Positions 38,015 through 47,647 are shown, counted from the first letter of the stretch. The stretch is DNA of 64,000 bases from Sphingomonas flavescens (GCF_030866745.1 NZ_CP133016.1:1488001-1552000); one strand, 5' to 3'. Notes: a model not told the origin generated them from the letters alone. Translations and numbers: made by a program.

Positions 38015-39283
38015 TCAGGGCAGCATCAGCGAGGCGAGCGCCGCGCTCATCAGGTTGGCGAGGCTGCCGGCGAGAAGGGCGCGGATGCCGAGCTTGGCGA
38101 TCACCGGACGCTGATTGGGCGCGAGGCTGCCGGTCACCGCCATCTGGATCGCGATCGAACTGAAGTTGGCGAAGCCGCACAGCGCGAAGGTGACGATCGC
38201 GCGGCTGCGGTCGCTGAGCACGGCCGGGCCCATCTGGCCGAGGTCGATGAAGGCGACGAATTCGTTGAGCACCAGCTTAGTGCCGAAAAGGCCGCCGGCG
38301 GTGCCCGCCTCGTTCCAAGGCACGCCGATCAAATACATGACGGGTGCGAAGACGTAGCCGATTATGCGCTGGAAGCTCAGGTCGGGGACGCCGACCACGT
38401 TGCCGAGTCCGCCGAGCAGACCGTTGGCGAGCGCCACAAGCGCCACGAATGCGAGCACCATCGCGCCGACCGCGACCGCCAGCTTGACGCCGGTCTGGGC
38501 ACCTTGCGCCGCGGCCATGATGAGGTTGGCCGGTCGCTCACCCTCTTCAAACGTCTCCGCTACATCGACCTGTTCGTCTTCGCTGACGCCGCCGTCCAAC
38601 GGCAGTTCACCCGGTGCGGCGACGTCGTCCGGCATGATCATCTTGGCCATCAGAATGCCGCCGGGAGCGGACATGAACGACGCCGCGAGCAGATAGGGAA
38701 GATATTGCTGACCGAGCAGACTGGCATAGGCGGCGAGGATGGTGCCCGCAACGCCGGCCATGCCGACGCACATCACGGTGAACAGCCGGGACGGCGGCAG
38801 CGCGGCGAGATACGGCCGCACGACCAGCGGTGATTCCGACTGGCCGACGAAAATATTGGCCGCGGCCGACAGCGATTCGACGCGGCTGATTCCCGTCACC
38901 CAGCCGATCGCCCCACCGACCCAGCGGACGATGCGCTGCATGATCCCGAGATAATAAAGGATGGCGACGAGGCTGGCGAAGAAGATGATTACCGGCAGCG
39001 CGGCAATGGCGAAGGTGTGCGCCAGCGGGTTGGCGTCGCTCGGGCCAAACAGGAATTCGGTGCCTTTGTTGGCGTAGCCGAGGAGATTGCCGACGCCAGT
39101 TGAAAGAGTCTGAATCACCGCCCGGCCGCCGCTGGTGTAGAGCACCAGGAACGCGATCGCGGCCTGCAGCGCGAAGGCGGCGCCGACAACCCGCAAGCGG
39201 ATCGCGCGGCGGTTGGTCGACAGCGCAAAGGCGATGCCAAGGATCACCAGGATCCCGACGATCCCGAGCAGCTTTTGATTCAT
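38015..39283 (-). CDS. Concentrative nucleoside transporter (CNT/NupC family)
   Basis: A 422-residue inner-membrane symporter taking up nucleosides with H+ or Na+. The family motifs are readable: GQSESPLVVRPYL (substrate loop), SAPGGILMAKMI, NEFVAFIDLG and ALCGFANFSSIAIQ. An acidic cytoplasmic insert (DGGVSEDEQVDVAETFEEGE) lies near residue 235. The start at 39283 follows GGGAGG; the longer open frame covers the LOG gene antisense and is rejected. It lies between the LOG gene (41-base gap) and the dioxygenase gene (26-base gap), all leftward. Confidence 0.93.
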   Translation of the reverse strand: MNQKLLGIVGILVILGIAFALSTNRRAIRLRVVGAAFALQAAIAFLVLYTSGGRAVIQTLSTGVGNLLGYANKGTEFLFGPSDANPLAHTFAIAALPVIIFFASLVAILYYLGIMQRIVRWVGGAIGWVTGISRVESLSAAANIFVGQSESPLVVRPYLAALPPSRLFTVMCVGMAGVAGTILAAYASLLGQQYLPYLLAASFMSAPGGILMAKMIMPDDVAAPGELPLDGGVSEDEQVDVAETFEEGERPANLIMAAAQGAQTGVKLAVAVGAMVLAFVALVALANGLLGGLGNVVGVPDLSFQRIIGYVFAPVMYLIGVPWNEAGTAGGLFGTKLVLNEFVAFIDLGQMGPAVLSDRSRAIVTFALCGFANFSSIAIQMAVTGSLAPNQRPVIAKLGIRALLAGSLANLMSAALASLMLP

Positions 39284-39324
39284 GAAAAGCGCCTCCCCCG
39301 CGCTTCTTACCAGACCATGCCCAA

Positions 39325-39903
39325 CTACCAGACCATACCTTGGGTAGCGGCTGCGGCGGCTTCGTCCAGTTTTTCCAGCGCTTCCTCGGGACTCGCGGCG
39401 ACCAGCAGCTGGCTGCGGCGTTGCGTGGACAGGAACCCGCTTTCCGTCGCATGGTCGATGAAAGCGATCATGCCGTTCCAGAAGCCGTCGACGTTGAGCA
39501 GGCAGAAGGGCTTGGCGTGATAGCCGAGCGCGTTCCAGCTCCACGCTTCGAACAATTCGTCGAGCGTGCCTACGCCGCCCGGCATGGCGAGAAACGCATC
39601 GGCGAGATCGGTCATCTTCGCCTTGCGCTCGTGCATCGTGTCGACGGTGTGGAGCTCGGTCACGCCTTCGTGCGCGACTTCGAGATTGACCAGCGCGCGC
39701 GGGATGACGCCGAACACCTTGCCGCCGCCCGCCAGCACATTATCGGCGATCAAGCCCATCAGGCCGAGACGGCCGCCGCCGTAAACGAGATCGACGCCGC
39801 GGCCGAGCATCGCCGCCGCGGTTGCCCGGGTCGCTTCCGCAAACTCTGGGCGCGACCCAGAAGCGGAGCCGCAATAAACCGCAAGACGCTTCACATGCTT
39901 CAC
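39325..39903 (-). CDS. LOG-family cytokinin riboside 5'-monophosphate phosphoribohydrolase-like protein
   Basis: A 192-residue Rossmann-fold protein of the TIGR00730/LOG family. The signature PGGVGTLDELFEAWSW (PGGxGTxxE) is the nucleotide-binding catalytic motif and is followed by LGYHAKPFCLLNVDGFWN. LOG enzymes release a base from nucleoside 5'-monophosphates; many bacterial ones act on AMP (Ppn-type). The ATG overlaps the adenosine kinase stop by four bases, so both are co-translated. Precise substrate not determined. Confidence 0.9.
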   Translation of the reverse strand: MKHVKRLAVYCGSASGSRPEFAEATRATAAAMLGRGVDLVYGGGRLGLMGLIADNVLAGGGKVFGVIPRALVNLEVAHEGVTELHTVDTMHERKAKMTDLADAFLAMPGGVGTLDELFEAWSWNALGYHAKPFCLLNVDGFWNGMIAFIDHATESGFLSTQRRSQLLVAASPEEALEKLDEAAAAATQGMVW

Positions 39904-40886
39904 AGGCCTGCAAGCTCCTTGATGTTCGCCTCGGGACGCGCGCCGAAGTGGGAGATGACTTCGGCTGCTGCGATGCCGCCGGTTTCGAGGCAGGCTTTCA
40001 GCGGCCGTCCGCGACAGCGCGCAGCGAGGAAGCCCGCCGCAAAAAGGTCGCCCGCGCCGGTGGTATCGACGACGCGCTGGACGCGCGGGGCGGAGACTTC
40101 GACCGTTTCATTGGCGGATCTGGCAATCGCACCATCGGCACCGCGCGTGATGACCAACGTGGCAACCTTGGTCGACAGTTGGGCGAGGCATTCGCCCAGC
40201 GTCCCGCAGCCGGTCAGGTGCCGCACCTCGTCCTCGTTGCCGAACAACAGGTCGATCGTTCCCGCGTCGATCATGCTCATCACGCCCGAGCGGCGATTCC
40301 CGAGGCACAGGCTTTCGGAGAGCGTGAACGCGACGGTGCGCCCGGCGGAATGCGCAATCTTCGCCGCTTCCAGCATCGCGGCGCGCGGCCGCTCCGGCCC
40401 CCACAAATAGCCTTCGAGGAAGGTCACACTGGCAGAACGGATCAACTCCGCATCGAGCGCGGCTGGCGTCAGCTCATGGCTGGCACCAGGGCAGGTGTTC
40501 ATGGTCCGTTGCGCATCGGGCGTGACGAGGATCAGGCAGCGTCCGGTCGGCGGCGGCGAGGCAATCGCGGGCGTTTCGAACCACACGCCGAGTGAACGCA
40601 TGTCGTGCGCGAAGATCGCCCCGAGCTGGTCGTCGGCGACCTGTCCGACAAACGCCGCGTTCAGCCCTAGCGCCGCCGCGCCGGCCATACTGTTCGCCGC
40701 GGAGCCGCCACTAATCTCCCGCGCAGGACCCATTGCCGCGTACAAAGCGTCGGCTTGCTCCGCATCGAGCAACTGCATGCCGCCGCGCGGCAGCCCGTGT
40801 CGCTCGATGAAGGCATCGTCAGTGGTTGCGATGACGTCGACGATCGCATCGCCGATCGCCACAATGTCGAGGCTGTCGGAAGTCAC
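39900..40886 (-). CDS. PfkB-family kinase, probable adenosine kinase
   Basis: A 328-residue ribokinase-fold enzyme. The substrate domain has AIGDAIVDVIATTDDAFIER and GGSAANSMAGAAALG. The C-terminal catalytic motif is DTTGAGDLFAAGFLAARCRG (anion hole and catalytic Asp in GAGD). The N-terminal DGYLWGPERPRA-like region (LEGYLWGPERP) and size match bacterial adenosine kinases. Adenosine to AMP is the likely reaction, but other nucleoside or sugar substrates cannot be excluded. It starts the leftward run kinase-LOG-CNT-dioxygenase and is divergent from yhhQ. Confidence 0.85.
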   Translation of the reverse strand: MTSDSLDIVAIGDAIVDVIATTDDAFIERHGLPRGGMQLLDAEQADALYAAMGPAREISGGSAANSMAGAAALGLNAAFVGQVADDQLGAIFAHDMRSLGVWFETPAIASPPPTGRCLILVTPDAQRTMNTCPGASHELTPAALDAELIRSASVTFLEGYLWGPERPRAAMLEAAKIAHSAGRTVAFTLSESLCLGNRRSGVMSMIDAGTIDLLFGNEDEVRHLTGCGTLGECLAQLSTKVATLVITRGADGAIARSANETVEVSAPRVQRVVDTTGAGDLFAAGFLAARCRGRPLKACLETGGIAAAEVISHFGARPEANIKELAGL

Positions 40887-40963
40887 GGTGCGCGCGCTAG
40901 CCGCGCGGGGGATGCCCGGTCAACGGCGGTTGCACCGATACGCAAAGACGCTACGCATCGCGC

Positions 40964-41602
40964 ATGAACGATCAGCCGCGCGCAATCCCGCCGTCCCTTT
41001 TCGCCTTGTCGATCTTCTACGGCGGCATGGTCTGCATCGCCGGCGTGCTCGGCAACAAGCAGGTCGGGCTCGGACCGCTTGCCGTGGAAGCCGGCATCTT
41101 TGCTTTCCTGCTGCTGGTCGTCACGTCGAGCTCGGTCGCCGAACTGCACGGGCGTGACACCGCGAATCGGCTGGTGCTCATCGGCTTCGTCCCGCTGATC
41201 ATCTCGCTGTTTTTGAGCCTCGTTGTACTCGCGCTGCCCGCCTCGCCGCAGATGGATCCGGCGCGCCTTTCGGCATTCGAAACCGTGATGGGCGGAACGC
41301 CGCGCATCTGGCTTGGCGGCATTCTCGCCTACGGCATTTCCACGTTCCTCAACGTCACCATCTTCAGCCGACTGAAGGCGCGGGAAGGCACAGGCCTGCT
41401 GTGGCTTCGCGCGGGCATCGCCAGCGTGCTGAGCCAGGTCGTCGACACGCTGATCTTCATCACGGTCGCTTTCTATGGCGTGTTCCCGATCGGCGAGCTG
41501 CTGCTGGGGCAAATGCTGGCGAAGGTCGTTCTCTCCGCGCTGCTCGTGCCACCGCTCGTCTACGGATTCGTCGCGCTGGGGAAATCCCTCGATCGGCGCT
41601 GA
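40964..41602 (+). CDS. yhhQ: Queuosine precursor transporter (YhhQ family)
   Basis: A 212-residue membrane protein with six predicted helices, of the VUT/YhhQ family that imports 7-deazaguanine precursors (preQ0, preQ1, queuine) for tRNA modification. Family blocks: GMVCIAGVLGNKQVGLGPLAVEAGIFAFLL, AELHGRDTANRLVLIGF and the helix LRAGIASVLSQVVDTLIFITVAFYG. No queuosine-synthesis genes are seen in the window. Divergent from the adenosine kinase operon with 77 bases between starts. Confidence 0.88.
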   Translation: MNDQPRAIPPSLFALSIFYGGMVCIAGVLGNKQVGLGPLAVEAGIFAFLLLVVTSSSVAELHGRDTANRLVLIGFVPLIISLFLSLVVLALPASPQMDPARLSAFETVMGGTPRIWLGGILAYGISTFLNVTIFSRLKAREGTGLLWLRAGIASVLSQVVDTLIFITVAFYGVFPIGELLLGQMLAKVVLSALLVPPLVYGFVALGKSLDRR

Positions 41603-41746
41603 AAATTGCTCGTAGTGGCATTCATGCAACGGTTCCGGATGAATCGTTAACGCGAGCCCCGCGGCTGTAACATTCGCGTCTCAATCCGCTAATAGCCCGC
41701 CGGGGTTTCCACCAGATTCGCAACTGTTTGCGGGGGAGTATTTCCT

Positions 41747-44404
41747 TTGAAGAAAATCGTGCTGTTCTGCACGACGGCACTCGTGTCGTCGGGCGCTTTC
41801 GCCCAGTCCACCGGTACGATCGAGACGGAAAAGTCGACGATCGTCATCACCGGCTCGCGCACCAAAGACGTCGGCGGCATCCAGACGCCGAACGCACCGA
41901 AGGCGAAAGCTGTCGTCACTCAAGAGATGATCAGCCGCAGCGGCCCGGGCCAGACCGTGCTCGACACGATCAACATCGTTCCGGGCGTCAGCTTCCAGAA
42001 CAACGACGCCTACGGTAACGCCGGCGGCACGCTGACCATGCGCGGCTTCGACTCGACCCGCATCAGCTACACGCTCGACGGCATCCAGCTGAACGACAGC
42101 GGCAACTACAACATCTACTCCAACTTCTCGATCGACCCGGAAATCCTGGAGCAGGTCAACGTCAACCTCGGCTCGACCGACGTCGACTCGCCGACCGCTT
42201 CGGCCGTCGGCGGCACGATCAACCAGCGCAGCCGCAACCCGGGCACCAAGCCGGGGTTCATCCTGAACAGCTCGATCGGTGATTTCGATTATCGTCGCGT
42301 GTTCGGCCTGCTCGACACCGGCGAATTCACGCCGTGGGGCACGCGCGCCTATATCGCGGGCAGCACCTCGACCTACCGCAACCCGTATAACAACTACGGC
42401 AAGCTCGACCGGCAGCAGTTCAACGGCAAGGTCTACCAGCCGCTCGGCAGCAACGGTGACTTCGTCGCCATTTCGGGCCGCTACAACGAAGACCGCAACA
42501 ACTTCTTCGGTTCGCTGCCGCTGCGTTGGGATGACCCGCGCGTCGTCGGTTCTGGCGCGGGCAACCGCTTCCCGCGCAACAACGACGAGCGCGAGTACAA
42601 GATCAACTATCCGTGCCAGATCGCGCCGGGCGTGCGCGGCGTGGCCGATGCGGCCAGCACCTGCGGCACCGAGTTCGATCGTCGTTACAACCCGTCGAAC
42701 AGCGCGAACTTCCGCGGCAACTCGCGCTTCACGCTCACCGACAAGCTGACGCTGACAGTCGATCCGAGCTTCCAGTACACCAAGGCCAACGGCGGCGGCA
42801 CGGTCGATGCGCGTGAATATGCTTACGACATCAACCCGACCGGTGGCCGCGCCAACTGCTCGACCACGGCTCCGAGTTCGAGCGTGCTCTGCGTCGGCGG
42901 CTACTTCGGCGGCAAGCCTTACCTGAACGGCGTCGACCTGAACGGTGACGGCGATACGCGCGACATCGTGAACGTCCTGGCGCCCAGCCAGACGCGCACC
43001 CGCCGTTATGCAGTCGTGGCCGGCTTGCGGTATCAGTTCACGCCGGACCAGAGCGTCCGCGTGGCATATACGCACGATTATTCGAACCACCGCCAGACCG
43101 GCCAGATCGGCCTGCTTCAGTCGAACGGCGAGCCGTTTGACGTCTTCCCGGTCAATGACCCGCTGTCGACGCCGACGGGAATCCTGCTCCAGAAGCGCGA
43201 TCGCCAGTCCTACGCGATCCTGGACAAGCCGGCAGTCGAGTACAACGGCCGCTTCGGCAACCTGTTCGTGAAGGTTGCGGCCAGCATGCCGTTCTTCACC
43301 CGCGACCTGCAGAACAATTGCTTCACCTCGTCGGCCAGCGGCTTCGTCGAGTGCAGCGGTTCGAACAGCGCGCTGGACGCCATCATCGCCGCGAACAACC
43401 CGTATACGTTTAACGCGACGACGGGTGCCGTCACCGGCTTCTCGCCTCCGGGTCACCGCGTGCTAAAGTACAAGAAGTTCCTGCCCGACCTCGGCGTTGT
43501 GTATAACTTCACGCCGGCCCTTTCGGCCTTCGCGAGCTACACGAAAAACATCTCGGTTCCGAGCACGGACAACCTGTACAACGCCTTCTACTACCCGGCA
43601 GGCACGGATCAGGCGAAGCCGCGACCGGAAACGACCGACTCGTTCGATGGCGGCCTCCGCTATTCGACCTCGAAGATTCAGGCGCAGCTTTCCGGCTGGT
43701 ACACGAAGTTCAACAACCGCCTGGCATCGGCCTACGATCCGGAACTCGACCAGACCGTCTACCGGAACCTGGGCCGCGTGAATAAGTGGGGTATCGATGG
43801 ATCGGTGGCTTACGAGCCGATCAAGGAACTGACGCTCTACGCGTTCGGTTCGTGGAACCGGTCGAAGATTCAGGACAACATCCAGATCGGCCGCTTCGGC
43901 ACGGGCGCGACGCAGGTTAACGACTGCGACAACATCCCGGCCGGTGCGACGCAGGCGAACATCATTCGCAGCTGCGCCTTCACCGCGGGCAATTATGAGT
44001 CTGGCGCACCGAAGTATCAGTATGGTGCGTCTGCCCAAGGCCGACTTTCGGTGTTCGAGCTGGGCGTCACCGCCAAGCGGACGGGTCCACGCTACATCTA
44101 CGACACGAACGTTCCGACCTACAGCGGTGCCGTTGGTGGAACGAACGTCGTGGAAATCTTCCCGGCGACGGCCCCTGCCTACTGGCTCGTCAACCTCGAC
44201 GCGCGCGTCAAGCTCACGATGATCCCGGGCCTCGAGAAGAGCTACTTCCAGCTCAACGTCTACAACCTGTTCGACAAGTTCTACGTCGGCGGCTTCGGCG
44301 GCGGCCTGAATCAGGCCTTCAGCGGCGCCAACTACGGCAACCCGAACTTCGTTCAGATCGGCGCGCCGCGGACGGTTTCGGGAACGCTCAGCCTGCGTTT
44401 CTAA
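41747..44404 (+). CDS. TonB-dependent outer-membrane receptor
   Basis: An 885-residue active transporter of the outer membrane. TTG at 41747 with GGGGGAG upstream starts a signal peptide (MKKIVLFCTTALVSSGAFAQ). A TonB-box-like TIVITGSR follows near residue 29. The plug (about 40-165) has TPNAPKAKAVVTQEMI, TLTMRGFDSTRISYTLDGIQLND and DVDSPTASAVGG. The remainder is a 22-strand barrel ending in phenylalanine (VSGTLSLRF). The plug resembles the CirA/FecA type common in sphingomonads, which use many such receptors; the substrate (siderophore, sugar or peptide) is not predictable. No inner-membrane partner is adjacent. A terminator follows. Confidence 0.93.
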   Translation: MKKIVLFCTTALVSSGAFAQSTGTIETEKSTIVITGSRTKDVGGIQTPNAPKAKAVVTQEMISRSGPGQTVLDTINIVPGVSFQNNDAYGNAGGTLTMRGFDSTRISYTLDGIQLNDSGNYNIYSNFSIDPEILEQVNVNLGSTDVDSPTASAVGGTINQRSRNPGTKPGFILNSSIGDFDYRRVFGLLDTGEFTPWGTRAYIAGSTSTYRNPYNNYGKLDRQQFNGKVYQPLGSNGDFVAISGRYNEDRNNFFGSLPLRWDDPRVVGSGAGNRFPRNNDEREYKINYPCQIAPGVRGVADAASTCGTEFDRRYNPSNSANFRGNSRFTLTDKLTLTVDPSFQYTKANGGGTVDAREYAYDINPTGGRANCSTTAPSSSVLCVGGYFGGKPYLNGVDLNGDGDTRDIVNVLAPSQTRTRRYAVVAGLRYQFTPDQSVRVAYTHDYSNHRQTGQIGLLQSNGEPFDVFPVNDPLSTPTGILLQKRDRQSYAILDKPAVEYNGRFGNLFVKVAASMPFFTRDLQNNCFTSSASGFVECSGSNSALDAIIAANNPYTFNATTGAVTGFSPPGHRVLKYKKFLPDLGVVYNFTPALSAFASYTKNISVPSTDNLYNAFYYPAGTDQAKPRPETTDSFDGGLRYSTSKIQAQLSGWYTKFNNRLASAYDPELDQTVYRNLGRVNKWGIDGSVAYEPIKELTLYAFGSWNRSKIQDNIQIGRFGTGATQVNDCDNIPAGATQANIIRSCAFTAGNYESGAPKYQYGASAQGRLSVFELGVTAKRTGPRYIYDTNVPTYSGAVGGTNVVEIFPATAPAYWLVNLDARVKLTMIPGLEKSYFQLNVYNLFDKFYVGGFGGGLNQAFSGANYGNPNFVQIGAPRTVSGTLSLRF

Positions 44405-44426
44405 AACCCGTCGTTTGAACACTCCG

Positions 44427-44466
44427 GAAGGCCGGGTGGGAGCAATCCTGCCCGGCCTTCTCTTTT
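44427..44466 (+). terminator. Intrinsic terminator after the TonB receptor
   Basis: Stem GAAGGCCGGG (44427-44436) with CCCGGCCTTC (44451-44460), 14-base loop, followed by TCTTTT. It lies 22 bases after the receptor stop and 28 bases before the gamma carbonic anhydrase start, so the receptor is its own transcription unit. Confidence 0.9.
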
Positions 44467-44493
44467 GCGCCAAGCCCGCGTTAAAATGGATTC

Positions 44494-45015
44494 ATGCCGT
44501 CCTACGAAATCGATGATCGGCGCCCGAAACTCGGCGATGGCGCCTGGGCCGCTCCTTCGGCCGACCTGATCGGCGATGTGAGGCTGGGGTCACGCGCGAG
44601 CGTATGGTTCGGGGCCGTGCTGCGAGGTGACAACACACCACTGATCCTCGGCGACGAAACGAATTTTCAGGACGGCGCGGTCGGGCATAGCGATGCGGAC
44701 TTCCCGCTGACGATCGGCGCGCGGGTCACCATCGGCCACCAGGCGATCCTTCATGGCTGCACGATTGCCGACGACTGTTTGATCGGGATGGGGGCTCGCG
44801 TCCTGAACGGCGCGATCATTGAGACCGAGTGCATCGTGGGCGCCGGCGCGATCGTCACCGAAGGCAAGCGCTTTGCTGCGGGCAGCCTGATCGTCGGATC
44901 ACCCGCGCGCGTCGTCCGCGAGCTGAGCGACCAGGAGCGCGCGATGCTGCGTGAAAGCGCGCGCCATTATGCCGAGAAAGCCGCGCACTACCGCGCGGCG
45001 TTACGCAAGGTTTAG
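44494..45015 (+). CDS. Gamma-class carbonic anhydrase family protein
   Basis: A 173-residue left-handed beta-helix protein, catalysing CO2 hydration or acting in acyl/transport roles in related proteins. The three zinc histidines are His65 (AVGHSD), His82 and His87 ([10 protein letters not shown]), at the right spacing. Hexapeptide repeats run from about residue 30 to 135 ([27 protein letters not shown]) and a C-terminal helix ends [13 protein letters not shown]. Close to the YrdA/PaaY branch, for which physiological activity is often uncertain. The stop overlaps the sdhA stop by four bases (convergent). Confidence 0.9.
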   Translation: MPSYEIDDRRPKLGDGAWAAPSADLIGDVRLGSRASVWFGAVLRGDNTPLILGDETNFQDGAVGHSDADFPLTIGARVTIGHQAILHGCTIADDCLIGMGARVLNGAIIETECIVGAGAIVTEGKRFAAGSLIVGSPARVVRELSDQERAMLRESARHYAEKAAHYRAALRKV

Positions 45016-46811
45016 TACACCCGCGCCTTGGGCTTGATATACTCGACGTCTTTGGTGAGCGTGTATTCGTGCACCGGGCGGTAATCTATCTTCACGCCGC
45101 CACCGGACCCGCCCCAGCCGTCGAACCAGCCAACCGTGTGCTTCATCCAGTTCGCATCGTCGCGCTTCGGGTAATCTTCCTGCATGTGCGCGCCCCGGCT
45201 TTCCTTGCGGTTGGCGGCGCAATGCATGGTGACGACCGCCTGGCCGATGAGGTTGTCGAGTTCCAACGTTTCGATAAGGTCGCTATTCCAGATCAGGCTG
45301 CGGTCGGTGACATGGATGTCCTTCATCCGGTCGTACACTGCATCGATCTTCGATACGCCTTCGCTCAAGGTTCGATCGGTGCGGAAGACCGCGCAATCCG
45401 CCTGCATCGTCCGCTGCATGTCGAGGCGGATATCGGCCGTCGAGCTGCTACCTTCGGCATGACGGAATTTATCCAAACGCGACAGCGCCAATTCGGACGA
45501 GGCGTCGGTCAGCGACGGCTGGATCGCGCCGGGATTCACGACCTCGGCAAGGCGTTTGCCGGCGGCGCGGCCGAACACGACAAGGTCGATGAGGCTGTTC
45601 GAGCCAAGGCGGTTAGCGCCGTGGACACTGACGCAGGCGGCCTCGCCGACCGCGAACAGGCCGGGCACGACCGCATCCGGATTGCCGTCCTTCAACGTGA
45701 CGACCTCGCCGTGGTAGTTCGTCGGGATGCCGCCCATTGTGTAGTGGACCGTCGGCGCGACGGGCACCGGCTGGCGCGTCAGGTCGACACCGGCGAACGT
45801 CTTGGCCGTCTCGGTGATACCCGGCAGCCGCTCGTGCAGGATCTTCGGGTCGATGTGGTCGAGGTGAAGGAAAATGTGATCCTTATGCTCACCCACGCCG
45901 CGGCCTTCGCGGATCTCCATCGCCATCGAGCGTGAGACGACGTCGCGGCTGGCGAGGTCTTTCGCGCTCGGCGCATAGCGTTCCATGAACCGCTCGCCAT
46001 TGGCGTTGGTGAGGTAGCCGCCTTCGCCGCGCGCGCCTTCGGTGATCAGCACGCCGGCACCGTAGATGCCGGTCGGGTGGAACTGGACGAACTCCATGTC
46101 CTGCAGCGGCAGACCGGCACGGAGCACCATCGCATTGCCGTCGCCGGTGCAGGTGTGCGCGGAGGTCGCCGTGTAATAGACCTTGCCATAGCCGCCGGTC
46201 GCCAGGACGACAGACTGCGCGCGGAAGCGATGGATCGACCCGTCGTCCAGGCACAATGCGACCACGCCGCGGCACACGCCATCGTCCATGATCAGGTCGA
46301 TGGCGAAATATTCGATGAAGAAGTCCGCGTCGTGCGCCAGGCTCTGCGAATAGAGCGTGTGCAGCATCGCGTGCCCGGTGCGGTCGGCAGCCGCGCAGGT
46401 ACGCTGAGCTGGAGGGCCTTCACCCATGTTCTGCGTCATGCCGCCGAACGCGCGCTGATAGATGCGGCCGTCGGCCGTGCGGCTGAAAGGCAGGCCCATA
46501 TGCTCAAGCTCGACGACGGCGGCCGGTGCCTCGCGGCAGAGGTATTCGATCGCGTCCTGGTCGCCGAGCCAGTCGGAGCCCTTGACGGTGTCGTACATAT
46601 GCCATTGCCAGCTGTCCGGGCCCATGTTGCCCAGTGCGGCAGCGATGCCACCCTGCGCGGCGACAGTGTGGCTGCGGGTCGGGAAGACCTTGGTGACGCA
46701 GGCCGTCTTCAGGCCCGCTTCAGCGGCGCCCATGGTCGCGCGAAGACCCGCGCCGCCGGCGCCGACAACGACGACATCATAGGTATGATCGACAATCTTG
46801 TAGGCGGTCAC
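45012..46811 (-). CDS. sdhA: Succinate dehydrogenase flavoprotein subunit
   Basis: A 599-residue subunit carrying the active site that oxidises succinate to fumarate in complex II. The FAD-binding GAGGAG is at residues 17-22; covalent FAD attachment is via His48 in [10 protein letters not shown]. Catalytic and substrate blocks are [34 protein letters not shown] and [14 protein letters not shown]. It overlaps sdhD by four bases. No sdhB follows: the next gene is gamma carbonic anhydrase on the other strand, so the iron-sulfur subunit is encoded elsewhere. Confidence 0.97.
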   Translation of the reverse strand: MTAYKIVDHTYDVVVVGAGGAGLRATMGAAEAGLKTACVTKVFPTRSHTVAAQGGIAAALGNMGPDSWQWHMYDTVKGSDWLGDQDAIEYLCREAPAAVVELEHMGLPFSRTADGRIYQRAFGGMTQNMGEGPPAQRTCAAADRTGHAMLHTLYSQSLAHDADFFIEYFAIDLIMDDGVCRGVVALCLDDGSIHRFRAQSVVLATGGYGKVYYTATSAHTCTGDGNAMVLRAGLPLQDMEFVQFHPTGIYGAGVLITEGARGEGGYLTNANGERFMERYAPSAKDLASRDVVSRSMAMEIREGRGVGEHKDHIFLHLDHIDPKILHERLPGITETAKTFAGVDLTRQPVPVAPTVHYTMGGIPTNYHGEVVTLKDGNPDAVVPGLFAVGEAACVSVHGANRLGSNSLIDLVVFGRAAGKRLAEVVNPGAIQPSLTDASSELALSRLDKFRHAEGSSSTADIRLDMQRTMQADCAVFRTDRTLSEGVSKIDAVYDRMKDIHVTDRSLIWNSDLIETLELDNLIGQAVVTMHCAANRKESRGAHMQEDYPKRDDANWMKHTVGWFDGWGGSGGGVKIDYRPVHEYTLTKDVEYIKPKARVY

Positions 46812-47203
46812 GCGACAGTCCCGAAAGCAATGCGGGCGAGCGCGAACAGCGCCAGTGCGCCGCCGCCGACCGCGAGGAAAAGCATGAATGTGTTGAGCGC
46901 GAAGTTATTTCCCGGCTCATGCACGTAATCGTCGATGACCACCTTCACGCCATCGAGCGCGTGCTTGAAACCGATGATGATCAGCAGGGCCATGGGCACT
47001 GCCGCGCTCGGTGCGCGCAGCCATTCAAGGACGGTGCGCTGGTCAAGCTGGGGCAGGAACAGCAGCGAAGCAATCAGCCACACGCCAAGCAGCAGCAAGG
47101 CAATGCTGGTGACGCGCTCGGTCAGCCAATGCTCGCCGCCGTGATGAGCGGAGCCCAGCCCGCGGACGCGGCCGAGCGGCGTTGCGCTTTTGCCCAAGCT
47201 CAT
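46808..47203 (-). CDS. sdhD: Succinate dehydrogenase membrane anchor subunit SdhD
   Basis: A 131-residue protein with three membrane helices (about 33-50, 66-83 and 105-125). The heme/quinone region reads [23 protein letters not shown], with the conserved histidine and DDYVH typical of alphaproteobacterial SdhD. N terminus [23 protein letters not shown] is the usual soluble leader. Overlaps sdhC and sdhA by four bases at both ends, so it is co-translated with them. Confidence 0.94.
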   Translation of the reverse strand: MSLGKSATPLGRVRGLGSAHHGGEHWLTERVTSIALLLLGVWLIASLLFLPQLDQRTVLEWLRAPSAAVPMALLIIIGFKHALDGVKVVIDDYVHEPGNNFALNTFMLFLAVGGGALALFALARIAFGTVA

Positions 47204-47595
47204 CGTGCGCCCCCCAGCAGATAGAACCAGACGAGCGCCGTAAGGATCAGTGAGCCGACGATGGTCAGGATCGCCATCGTCTTGTTGACGCCCAGCTCGA
47301 AGCCCTGGCCGGTATCCATGATGAGGTGACGAATGCCCGACAGCAGATGCTGAAAGAAGCTCCAGGTCAGGCCGATCAGTACGACCAGACCGAGCGGATG
47401 AGCCGCAGCCTTACTGAACGCAGCATAACTTTCGGCGCCATCGGCCAGCGCCCACAGCCACCAGGTCAAAAGCCCCAGGCCGGCGAACGTCAGCGCGATC
47501 CCAGTGGCGCGATGCAAGATGGAAACGGCCATGTGCGGGCCCCATCGCCAGATCGACAGGTGCGGCGACAGTGGCCGGCTTGATGCGTTGCTCAT
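47200..47595 (-). CDS. sdhC: Succinate dehydrogenase cytochrome b556 subunit SdhC
   Basis: A 131-residue membrane subunit with three helices. It starts RPLSPHLSIWRWGPHMAVSILHRATG, the conserved quinone-binding segment with serine and arginine residues. The heme-ligand histidine is in FFQHLLSGIRHLIMDTG. It leads the sdhC-sdhD-sdhA operon. The promoter must lie in the 126-base gap shared with the divergent chemoreceptor gene. Confidence 0.95.
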   Translation of the reverse strand: MSNASSRPLSPHLSIWRWGPHMAVSILHRATGIALTFAGLGLLTWWLWALADGAESYAAFSKAAAHPLGLVVLIGLTWSFFQHLLSGIRHLIMDTGQGFELGVNKTMAILTIVGSLILTALVWFYLLGGAR

Positions 47596-47647
47596 GGCCG
47601 AGCCGCTTAAGACCCCCTCCCGCGAGAGGCAAGTTCGGCACTTCGGC

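Noticed and set aside
39284..39544. N-terminal extension of the nucleoside transporter
   Set aside because: It is LOG gene sequence in another frame; the true start at 39283 has GGGAGG upstream and begins with a membrane helix.
41681..43456. Open frame of 591 codons on the minus strand over the TonB receptor
   Set aside because: Antisense shadow with repetitive RxVRVV/ADAV composition; the receptor on the plus strand has full domain structure and a signal peptide.
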